This document shows positions 55,953 through 64,000 of a stretch of 64,000 bases of DNA, piece after piece; positions within the stretch are counted from its first letter, which is position 1; every line of letters starts with the position of its first letter. Both the position numbers and the translations under genes were made by a program. Below the pieces are notes generated by a model. It saw only the letters and a program-made list of their open reading frames with translations. It had not been told where the DNA came from and did not search any database. This DNA is from Selaginella tamariscina. Its lineage: Eukaryota; Streptophyta; Lycopodiopsida; Selaginellales; Selaginellaceae. The stretch covers positions 92,476 to 156,475 of the forward strand of contig PUQB01000467.1 of NCBI GenBank assembly GCA_003024785.1, written 5' to 3'.

Positions 55953-56517
55953 TGTCACAACCCGATACAGGATACAGGTTCCGGATACAGGATGCAGGAT
56001 TTCGGATACAGGATACGGGTTACAGGATATGCCTGCAGGATATTCCTACAGGATATACCTATAGGATATTCCTATAGGATATGCCTATAGGATATGCTAC
56101 AGGATATAGAGGATAAGGGACACTATTCTTAGCTCATGACTAGATTAGACTCATGACTAGATTAGCTTGGAGTTGTGAGCATAAAAGCTCCGACCTAATT
56201 GTTGTACAATCAGTTACTATCAACACCAGTCATTCTACGATTATTCTTGTTCCTTGTCTTGTCTTGTTCTTGTCTTACTCTTTGCCTCCTGCTCCTGTCT
56301 TGCTCTTGGATCCTGTCTAGTTCCTATCTTGTTCCTGGATCCTATCCTGCGCTTTCCTGTCTTGTTCCCGGATCCTATCCTGATCCTATCCTGCTGGATC
56401 CATCCTGTTCCTGTTCCTGTTTCTGGTTCCTGTCCTGCTCTCGGTCCTGTTCCTGAGTCAAGCCTTCCTGTTCCTGGAATCCTACTCGCTTCCTGGTTCC
56501 TGGATCGTGGCTTGACA
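55953..56517 (+). repeat. 3' LTR of the chromovirus
   Basis: 565 bp, preceded by the polypurine tract and followed by the target duplication GGGGA. Carries the same 13-mer CAGTTACTATCAA at 56211-56223 and the same TATA-like CATAAAAG. Differs from the 5' LTR by scattered substitutions and a few short indels in the repeat zones. Confidence 0.93.
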
Positions 56518-56522
56518 GGGGA

Positions 56523-58015
56523 TAGCTGTTCTAAGGGACTTAAGGTAAGATTTAAGGATAGTCTTGTGCCTATTTGGGCATTTGAGTTAAGCTTTATGGG
56601 TTATTTTGGAAGACTTATTATTGTTCACATAGGGTGTTAACGCCGGATAGCCACGTGTTACTATGTGTTAACCCTTTGGGTTAAAACTTTAACAACTGGT
56701 ATTAAAGCCAATTCTTTGCAGTCAATAGGATTGCCTATAGTGGTATTGTGTTTTAGGGTTTAGTTAGTTCTAAATTCTAAAAATACTTTATCACTTTTGA
56801 TTAATATGTCTGAATTTTATGCCTGAGATCTATAACTCTTTAAAGAACTTCTACTTAATAAGCATGTGTGGATTATGAACTTTAATGTCAAAGGTAACAC
56901 TTGAAAGGCAACTTCCAAGTTGCATGTTAAGTTATTTTACCTTACGTTTGCCCAAGTTATTTTACCTCACAATTGTCCATGTTACTTTACCTAAAGTTTG
57001 TGTAGGTTAACATGTTATATATTTTCACAAGACATGGAAAATTAATTTGTTTTGGCTTACAAATTAAGTATTATAAAGTGAATTATGTGATATGCTAAAT
57101 TTACACATTATTAAAAAAATTTCTTTCTTTTTTTTTAAGGTGTTTAAAATTGGGATAACACATGATTTGAGAATTGACAATGCCAATTAAGTTTTGGCTT
57201 AGGTCGAGATTCACTGTTGGTTTGAGGAATGATGATCAAATGGGGAAAGACTTAATATGTTCAAATGTGTGTCTTTGACTTCAGTAAAAGAGACATATTC
57301 AAATATAAGAATGAACATTGCATTTAGATAAAAAGTGTAAAATAAGTTCTCACTATAACACATGTTTTTGAAAGTGTAACTTAAGAAGCTATGGTGCTAG
57401 ACTTATAATATGATAGAAAGTCAAGTACTAACATATGATAAATATGTTAAGTAGTTGGATTAAAGGTACAATTTAATCAAAATATTGTTTGATGTTTGCA
57501 TTATTTCAATGACGCAAGTTACAAATGACATTAGGCTAATTGTATTACTGAATTCAAGTCCCTTGATTTGAACAAAGTATAATATGAAACTTAATTAATT
57601 ATAAGCGGGCACTTTGTATTTAAGTTAGCTAATTTGGCTAATTCAATTACAATTGTATCTCACATGAGATCATGAGGGAGACTTAGGATAATAGTTTGTT
57701 GATTTTTCATTCTTATCAATACAGTTTTGGGGTAAATGGCATGATTTATTAAGAAATAGAAATATTGGAAACATACATTTATATTTTTAATTTATTGAGT
57801 AATGAAGGACTTGCATAGTGAAGGTGTTTAGTGCACACTTGTGCATTTTCCTTGTTAACTCTTTGAGCTTGAAATATGTAACATTGTTTGCAACATGGGG
57901 ATTGATTAGTTTAATCTCTTGAACAATGATGATTCCTTGGTTAACAGGAGCATTAAGTTGAGGATCTTCATTTTTCTCAAAAACTAAGTAAGACTATGGT
58001 CATAAATGTGAACAC
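56523..58015. other. non-coding flank, right part of an older split repeat
   Basis: AT-rich; no coding region on either strand. Shares diverged blocks with 48180-48300 (for example CCCTTGATTTGAACAAAGTA at 57561 and TGACATTAGGCTAATTGTAT near 57527), indicating that the complete element inserted into an older repeat unit. TTACTTTACCT-type short repeats lie at 56930-57000. Confidence 0.5.
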
Positions 58016-58697
58016 TATTAGAGTAGTACTTAGGCATCATAGAATTTCTAAGTTTACACGTGTTTCATTAGGAAAGTATAACGGGAAAAATACTAAAAAC
58101 AATATATATGGTGAAAATACGAGAGTTAGAGAAGAACATAAAATTATAGGTCAATTGTAATACAAGGATGATTCAGGTATTAGCGTAATACAATAGTTCT
58201 AGAGGGAATCGGAATACAGCAGTTCTAGACATCAACGTATTACGTCCAAGGGAGCAGTTATCATAACGACATTAAGGAAATTATGCAACCAACTAGATAA
58301 GATTCAAAGGAAGTTACTATAACTGAACGTATTGGACTGGAAGTGTGGGTATAAATAGATGAAGTTAGGAGTAGGAAAGCATCCCGGGGTATACTGAATA
58401 TTGTATTATGTATTGACAATATATACTCTCCTCTTACTCTCACTCTACGGTATCTTACTTTGATTTTTTGATTTTTACTTCTCATTTCTACTGTGTTCAG
58501 GATCCACAGTACTACTTGCTATATCTATTCTCTTTCTACTCTCACTCTACAATATCTTACTAGATTCTTTGATTTCTACGTCTCATTTTTACTGCGTCGA
58601 GATCTGTAATACTACTTGCTATATCTTTTCTCTTCTCACTCCCATTTGACCATCTGAGGTCTGATATCTAGTCTTGTGTTGGTCTTTCATATATATG

Positions 58698-59285
58698 TTA
58701 CTCTTATTATGAGTCTGTCTGTCTATCTGTTACCCTCATTACGGGTTTGTTTATCTATTTGTTACCCTTATTACGGGTCTATTTATCTATCTATTACCCT
58801 TATTATGGGTTTGTTTATCTATCTGTTACCCTTATTACGGGTCTGTTTGTCTATCTATTACCCTTATTACGAGTTTGTTTATCAATCTGTTACCCTTATT
58901 ATGGGTTTGTTTATCTATTTGTTACCCTTATTATAGGTCTGTTTATCTATTTGTTACCCTTATTATGGGTGTGTTTGTCTATCTGTTACCCTTATTATGG
59001 GTCTGTTTATTTATTATTACCCTTATTATGGGTCTATTTGTCTATCTGTTACCCTTATTACGGGTTTGTCTGTTTGTTTGTTACCCTTATTATGGGTCTG
59101 TTTGTTACCCTTATTACGGGTTTGTCTGTCTGTTTACTTCCCTTATTACGGGTCTGTCTGTTTGTCTAGTACCCTTATTATGGGTTTGTCTGTTTTTCTA
59201 TCACCTTTATTACGGGTTTGTCTGTCACCTTTATTACGGGTCTGTTTATCACCTTTACTACGGGTTTGTTTTTATGCTATACCCT
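58698..59285 (+). repeat. 32-bp minisatellite array (TTACCCTTATTACGGG core)
   Basis: About 20 imperfect units of TTACCCTTATTACGGG plus a T/C/G-rich spacer of TTTGTTTATCTATCTG type; the basic period is 32 bp (for example 58762 to 58794), shrinking to about 22-28 in the last units. Because stops are absent in the unit, several frames read open for up to 167 codons as LLPLL/YPYYG repeats; these are not credible proteins. The array lies in the 5' LTR of the non-autonomous element and is missing from the 3' LTR. Confidence 0.85.
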
Positions 59286-59743
59286 TATTTTAAAAGTCAT
59301 TCTTTTTACTGCAATGGGATTCGCAGTAGTGTTACCTATTACATACCTTGTCATCCTTACCCTTTCCCGACCTTCTGAAGTCTGACAAGTTCTTTATCTT
59401 ATTTCCTTTATTCTGATAGTCCCTTATTACGGGATTGTTGGTGGCAACCACTGGTACGATTTAGTCTATAGGATTTTCTATGTTCAATATATGGCGACCA
59501 CGGAGGGATGGTTGTATTAGCAGGTAATTAACAATTGAGTGTGGGATGTACCAAAATGGGTAAATCAATGCCCAAGGAAGTGCTAGTGTTGAAAGAAAAA
59601 TATTACGACAAAGAAATTTGAGGCTTTCACCAAACTTCGAAAGGCGTCATGGAGACATTATTTTGACAGATGGACATGAAATGAGCAGAAGATGTAGCAT
59701 GGCAACGCTGAACAAGATCACCCGTCAGCAATACGACCAACTG

Positions 59744-59880
59744 AAGGGAGAACAACTGCAAGCACAAGGAGAACAACTGCAAGCACAAGGAGAAGAACTG
59801 CGAGCACAAGGAGAACAACTGCGAGCACAAGGAGAACAACTGTGAGCACAAGGGAAAACAATTGCGAGCACATGGAGAAC
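59744..59880 (+). repeat. 21-bp tandem repeat in internal region (GEQLQAQ heptads)
   Basis: Five to six units of GGAGAACAACTGCAAGCACAA and close variants. In one frame they encode a Glu/Gln heptad (GEQLQAQ) that would form a coiled coil. The surrounding frame begins around 59618-59700 (MSRRCSMATLNKITRQQYDQ) and stops at 59843. This may be the rest of a gag-like protein. Confidence 0.7.
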
Positions 59881-60715
59881 AAATATGGTAGATCATCACT
59901 CGGATGGAAACTTTTACTCAAGCGACCACTGTTACTTTGGAGGGACATGAAGAATTGCAAAAACTTCAAGAGGACAATTAAAAAATGAAGACTGTAATCG
60001 CTTCCATTTGCAGAACCATTGGACGTCCATTATAAAGTTGCATCGGGGCGATGCAACAGTTTTAGTCTGGGGAGATGTTAAAGTAGCACTTAGGCATCAT
60101 AGAATTTCTAAGTTTACATGTGTTTCATTAGGAAAGTATAACGGAAAAAATACTAAAAACAAGTGAAAATACGAGAATTAGAGAAGCACATAGAATTATG
60201 GGTCAACCATAATACGAGAATGATTCAAGTATTAGCATAATACAGTAGTTCCAAAGAGAACTGAAATACGGCAGTTCTAGATATATCAGTGTATTATGTC
60301 CAAGAGAGTAGTTATTATAACGACATTAAAGAAGTTATGTAACCAACTGGATAAGATTCAAAGAAAGTTACGATAATTGAACGTACTAGACTGGAAGTGT
60401 GGGTATAAATAAATAAAGTTAGGAGTAGGAAATCATCTGGGGTATATTGAATATTGTACTATGTATTGACAATATATACTCTCCTCTTACTCTCACTATA
60501 TGGTATCTTACTTTGATTCTTTGATTTTTATTTCTCATTTCTAATGTGTTCAAGATCCATAGTACTACTTGTTATATTTATTCTCTCTGTATAGTATCTT
60601 ACCTGATTCTTTAATTTCTACTACATCGAGATCTACAGTATTACCACAGGAATACCCGTTTACAGACGGATCTTACTAGACTCAGGATTGGGTCATCAGA
60701 ATCTTCCGCTCTGCT

Positions 60716-61162
60716 ATGGGCTCTCCCGACGACACAGAACTCGTGAGTTTGATCGGAGCCATTGCTACACTAGAGCCGCAATCCAGATGGGCACTCAGAG
60801 TGATCACCATTCTCCTTGATGATACAGACCAAGACGTACTGGAAGTGGCACTGCCGAGGCTTCTACCAGCGGTTCTGCCTCTGGCTTGCATTGTGTTGGG
60901 CAAGGCCGATGATCCAGATGGCACCTACAAGCCTTTCTTGTACGCCGGTTGGAAGCTGTTGGCTGCTGCAAAACGAATTGGCTTCAACCCTGCAGGTTAC
61001 CAGCTTTCCTCCTTGCAGAATGCACTCTCTCAATTCCAAGATCGGGCGCTCACCAGCTCAGACCTCGATGTCTCAACAGCACAGACCGAATTGGCGAATG
61101 GCATACAAAGCATTGAACATTTGTTCGTCGTCGTGCGGCTTTTGGTTTCTTCTTTAGCGTAG
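60716..61162 (+). CDS. orphan 148-residue ORF, helical, function unknown
   Basis: Starts at ATG 60716 and stops at 61162, no intron needed. The sequence is compact and protein-like: LVSLIGAIATLEPQSRWALR, VLEVALPRLLPAVLPLAC, then ending FVVVRLLVSSLA. The Leu/Ala-rich amphipathic helices resemble HEAT-like repeats. Codon usage and GC content are higher than in the retroelement DNA to its left. It lies 60 bp right of the LTR element and its end faces the COP1 pseudogene on the other strand. I do not recognise a family; it may be an exon or fragment of a larger gene broken by the insertion. Confidence 0.45.
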   Translation: MGSPDDTELVSLIGAIATLEPQSRWALRVITILLDDTDQDVLEVALPRLLPAVLPLACIVLGKADDPDGTYKPFLYAGWKLLAAAKRIGFNPAGYQLSSLQNALSQFQDRALTSSDLDVSTAQTELANGIQSIEHLFVVVRLLVSSLA

Positions 61163-61290
61163 TCAAGTCTTCTCTGGAACAGTAAGTTCTTGCAAGAACA
61201 ATTGACAATCGAGAGAGCCAACCTGAATGCGGATTGTCCGTTGACTGTTTCTGGATGTAACAAAACTTTTGCCTATTCGATCCTATCTCG

Positions 61291-62905
61291 TCATGGCGAC
61301 ATCACCAGGACCTTAATTGTTCCTTGGCTGTTAGCAGCTAGCATCGTCGGGCTATCGCTCTTCCAGCACACTGCGCTGATGAAATGGGATGAATCCTCCG
61401 GGTTCCCAAATCTGTGGCGAGTTGCAGGCCTGGAAATTGCCTGCGCGCATGATAGGCTTGTTACGGATCTGCAAAACGAGCTGCGCAAAATGCTCACCTT
61501 GTGGTACACGAAGACTTCGTTTGTTTCGCTTCCGCAGGCTATGTACTCGTTGTTCACGCTCAAACCCACAAAGTTCCTTTCGTTGACATGTCCAGTTAGC
61601 GTCCTCATCTGGAAAGCAGAAAAAACTTGTTCGGTTAACAATGCAGCAGAAAGATGCTTGATCTTACAAGAGTGTTATCTTTCACGTTCCACAGTCGCGG
61701 TAGAGGCAGATGCGAGCTCCACAGGCGAGATGAATTTTACGTAGGAAACAGTTTTCTGATGGCCGCTGAACGTGTGCAGCGGAGAACGAGCACTTCGAAG
61801 ATCATAGTAATGTATATGGTGATCTGCAGATCCCACCTGCGCATCGAGTCCAGGAATCAAAAGTCTAAAATAACAACCAGCCGAAATATTAAAGCTAGGA
61901 CTCACAAGAGGTTGGAAAAGAGTACCGCTACAAAATTGCTCGAGCTAGGATTGAATTTGACACAGCAAATGTTGGCCTTCATATCGATTCCCAGGACACT
62001 ATTTCTTGTCTAGTCGACCAGATCTTCATTTTACCTTTCCGTCATCGCTGCCAGAAACTAACAAAGTCGTTTGGCATGCTCTTCGTACTCCATAACACTC
62101 TACAGAGGAATATAAGAACCCAAATTTAACTTTCCAGATATGTATCACGCCATACCTGAGCATTATTTACACCCCAAATTGTTACACTCCCTTCGTAGTC
62201 ACTGCTCGCAATGTGATTCTTGATATATTTGTTCCAACTAAGACAGCTAGGATATTGGACGTCGGCAGATTCGTTAACGACCTGATTAAAGTTGGAAAAC
62301 GTCAAGAACATGTTTTTGGACACGGCAAACAAGTATCACATACCGAAGCATACTCAAATATTTTGATCCTTCGAGATACTCCTGCCGTTGCAAGAAATTC
62401 ATCATCACGATCAAACTCTATACTGCGAAACAAAAACCAAAAGCATGAATCATTGATACAAAGGAAGAGACAAGACAAGGTACCTGGATACTATGTTGGA
62501 AGAATGAAACAGGTCTGGATGCCGCACTTCAGCAATCACACTTAATTGACTGCCAGCGGGGGCGTAAACAGAAAACATGAGCCAAATGTGTATGTCAATA
62601 AGGTGTCTCTCTCACCTGTAGCGGGTGAAAGCATTCAAAACAGCTTGAAAACCTTCTAGTCCTGTGAAGCCTTCCTCTGTTTCGCTGTGCTCTTCTATTT
62701 GCTTTCGCTTTTGCAAGTACCATTCTTGCAAGTCATCGAACTTCATGTCTAACATGAGCATGCAGGGCAGAAACAAACAAAGGAAATGGAAAGAAAAAGA
62801 AAGGAAGCAATCGTCACACCTGTGATAAGACTCGTCTTTTCTTCAGAAGAACCTCACTACCACGTACGTCGCTGCGTCGCTTAAGTTGGCCAGGAACGCT
62901 TTTCT
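61291..62905 (-). pseudogene. COP1: COP1 E3 ubiquitin ligase pseudogene (coiled coil and WD40 part)
   Basis: Minus-strand segments follow COP1 order: LLKKRRVLSQ (62820-62905), FDDLQEWYLQKRKQ with FQAVLNAFTRY (62616-62740), VIAEVRHPDLFHSSNIVSS (about 62470-62550), IEFDRDDEFLATAGVSRR (about 62330-62400), VVNESADVQYPSCLSWNKY (62170-62290), GSADHHIHYYDLR and GHQKTVSYVKFI (61690-61850), NFVGLSVNNEYIACGSETNE, and the end FISAVCWKSDSPTMLAANSQ with stop at 61291. The RING finger and N-terminal third are missing. About 10 codons are deleted after QYP, about 12 after EEHAKR, and several frame shifts follow, including a small deletion at ASAST. Intron positions are kept, so it is a decayed genomic copy, not a retrocopy. 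These are multi-codon losses, not simple base errors. Confidence 0.85.
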
Positions 62906-63300
62906 CCGAGCTATCTGCTGAGTTTTCTTTTATTTGTAATCCATTCAAGTAAAAATGTATTGGTCCGAGTAGTGAGTGTTTCATATATAAGTGATTGTAA
63001 GTTTTTGATGATCATCATATTTGGGATGTGTTTGTCACTGTCATTGTAACCTTCCCTGTATAATATTTTACACTAAAAAAAAACCACATATTTAATAAAC
63101 ACTGCTTTTGACCCTCATTTTTAAAATCCAAATTCTCCATTTAAGGCCCTTACACAACAAATGATTACTTTTGCCCGTTGTTTAACAAAGCTGATCAGTT
63201 TACAGGTGCAAACATGTGCCACAACACATATACAGTTTTGAAGGTACACAAATTCGACAGTTGCATTCAGTGCTCTGACCCTCTCTTCCAAGTCATCGAC
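62906..63300. other. intergenic between COP1 remnant and SAP-domain gene
   Basis: AT-rich. The part next to 63300 is the 3' UTR of the SAP gene. The missing N-terminal exons of COP1 were looked for and not found here. Confidence 0.5.
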
Positions 63301-64000
63301 CTAAGCTTTCTTCCTCTGAGGACTGAGCACTCTCCCAGGCTTCTCCTCAAGGCCTGCATCCTTGAGGAGGATAACCAGCTCCTGTTTTTGTTCTCTACCG
63401 GAATATTTGATACCTAATCCCTTGCAATGCCGTTGAAGGTCCTTCTTTGTCAAGCGCTGCAAGTCTTGTGGCATAAAATAGTTGGAAAGGTTCTGCCGCA
63501 CGATTGTCCATTGCTTGCCTTCAAGATGATCCTCTAGTCTGAAAAAGGCCGATCTCAACCGTTTCAGGGACTTCAAATCCTGCACCTGCACATACAAACA
63601 TAAAAAATCACAATGAATGTTATCCACAGTTACCTCGAGGAAAGAAGAATAGTTCAGCCCATGAAGGATTAAGATGTTGCCATTCCCATCATCTAATTCG
63701 TGGTCAGCCTTAGTGCCTCCTAGTTGAATATAGATGCCAAGTGGCAGATCGAGCTTCAGGTTCTGCACAATCTTGGACCTCTTCTTCACCGGCTCCTTAT
63801 CCTCGCCGTCACTCAGATCTGGAATGTAGTCGGGATCCTCTTCAGTGTCATCCACTTCAGTGTCATCGGTGTCATCCTCTTCAGTGTCATCGGTGTCATC
63901 CTCCTCTTCATCTTCAGCAACCTCAGTCGTTTCCTTTGGGTCCTTACTGTCGCTGCTTGCAATATTCCCTTCGTCCTTCTCCTCAACCACTTCCTTTGGG
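63301..64000 (-). CDS. SAP-domain acidic nuclear protein, 3' end (5' part beyond the window)
   Basis: Two exons in the window: 63634-64000 (open to the edge, no ATG seen) and 63301-63585, joined in phase 0; stop TAG at 63301-63303. The first is strongly acidic with DDTDDTEEDDTDDTE-type repeats and DPDYIPDLSDGEDKEP, followed by a basic KKRSK patch. The C-terminal 40 residues (LQRLTKKDLQRHCKGLGIKY, then QKQELVILLKDAGLEE) fit a SAP helix-extension-helix DNA-binding motif. The middle (LPLGIYIQLGGTKADHELDD) is not recognised. The reading frame continues past 64000, so the true start is outside. Likely a chromatin- or scaffold-associated protein; that role is inference. Confidence 0.7.
   Translation of the reverse strand, partial: PKEVVEEKDEGNIASSDSKDPKETTEVAEDEEEDDTDDTEEDDTDDTEVDDTEEDPDYIPDLSDGEDKEPVKKRSKIVQNLKLDLPLGIYIQLGGTKADHELDDGNGNILILHGLNYSSFLEVTVDNIHCDFLCLYVQVQDLKSLKRLRSAFFRLEDHLEGKQWTIVRQNLSNYFMPQDLQRLTKKDLQRHCKGLGIKYSGREQKQELVILLKDAGLEEKPGRVLSPQRKKA

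Larger units (their letters stand above)
50284..56517 (+). mobile_element. near-complete chromodomain Ty3/gypsy retrotransposon (chromovirus), probably self-primed
   Basis: LTRs of 566 bp (50284-50849) and 565 bp (55953-56517), both TGTCACAACCCGAT...GGCTTGACA, nearly identical. Perfect 5-bp target duplication GGGGA (50279-50283 and 56518-56522). Order: gag, zinc knuckle, protease, RT, RNase H, integrase, chromodomain, then polypurine tract GGGAGGAGGTGC at 55941-55952. Integrase behind RT and the C-terminal chromodomain define a chromovirus. Short frame breaks occur in gag, before the integrase, inside the integrase and before the chromodomain, so this copy as sequenced is not translatable throughout. 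LTR similarity and the intact duplication suggest recent insertion. There is no TGGTATCAGAG-type tRNA primer site; see the primer-site entry. Confidence 0.95.
58016..60655 (+). mobile_element. non-autonomous LTR retrotransposon (LARD/TRIM-like)
   Basis: The start of the 5' LTR (TATTAGAGTAGTACTTAGGC at 58016) is repeated at 60076 (TGTTAAAGTAGCACTTAGGC), and about 570 bp stay alignable (GTATAACGG(G/A)AAAAATAC, AACGACATTAA, GGAAGTGTGGGTATAAATA, CAATATATACTCTCCTCTTA). The second copy is preceded by a purine-rich tract (CTGGGGAGA, 60067-60075). The 5' LTR seems to extend to about 59430, followed by a TGGTGGCAACCACTGGTACG-type internal start. The internal region has no pol. LTRs are roughly 85-90% alike by eye, so the copy is old. 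The 3' LTR homology fades near 60655. Confidence 0.75.

Noticed and set aside
58698..59285. CRISPR-like array of repeats and spacers
   Set aside because: Units are degenerate and continuous with no unique spacers, and the DNA is plant nuclear with introns.
58676..59378. Several overlapping long ORFs with LLPLL/YPYYG repeats, suggesting a repeat membrane protein
   Set aside because: They arise because the 32-bp minisatellite unit has no stop in any plus frame; the array is part of an LTR.

Overview
The window is nuclear DNA from a land plant that makes flagellated sperm. Plant-type genes (caleosin, PLS-DYW pentatricopeptide protein, GH35 beta-galactosidase with SUEL lectin tail, COP1 remnant, arabinogalactan protein, plant-type HSP70-15-like chaperone) sit next to a CFAP100/MIA1-type ciliary gene, which seed plants without swimming sperm are not expected to keep. 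Short introns (mostly 60-150 bp) and many DYW-type genes fit a bryophyte or a lycophyte. This placement is inference; the sequence does not name the species.

Layout. Positions 55-34,400 are a compact gene island of 14 well-supported genes: caleosin (-), receptor-like cytoplasmic kinase (+), SF3A2 (-), CFAP100 (-), proteasome beta subunit PBD (+), a CDK-like kinase without introns (+), a DHX29/DHX57-type helicase (+), a GPI-anchored arabinogalactan protein (+), GH35 beta-galactosidase (+), RCL1 (-), HSP110/HSP70-15-like chaperone (+), PLS-DYW PPR protein (-), GIY-YIG/NifU protein (-) and serpin (-). Two pairs share short divergent promoters (CFAP100/PBD and RCL1/HSP70-15). Two pairs converge (GH35/RCL1 and HSP/PPR). 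Positions 34,400-40,700 are very AT-rich and hold no gene I can support. Positions 40,700-60,660 are a graveyard of nested LTR retrotransposons: an old Ty3/gypsy remnant cut by a solo LTR, a nearly complete chromodomain Ty3/gypsy element (50,284-56,517) with a perfect 5-bp target duplication, and a non-autonomous LTR element carrying a 32-bp minisatellite. Positions 60,700-64,000 hold an orphan ORF, a decayed COP1 pseudogene and the 3' end of a SAP-domain gene.

Main observations. (1) The complete chromovirus has no recognisable tRNA primer site. Instead, the 13 nt just inside its 5' LTR are perfectly complementary to the LTR segment at the predicted transcription start, as expected for Tf1/sushi-type self-primed reverse transcription. 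(2) Several conserved genes (SF3A2, CFAP100, AGP, PPR-DYW) are broken by 1-2 nt changes, often in homopolymers or dinucleotide repeats, while flanking exons and splice phases stay perfect. This points to consensus base errors rather than true loss. (3) The 5' part of the serpin gene, including its start codon, is tandemly duplicated and creates an upstream mini-ORF. (4) Introns are loaded with dinucleotide repeats, and several 5' splice sites are followed by GT-rich runs.

Exon positions were derived by hand from splice sites and reading frame. All homology calls come from recognised family motifs; no database search was run.
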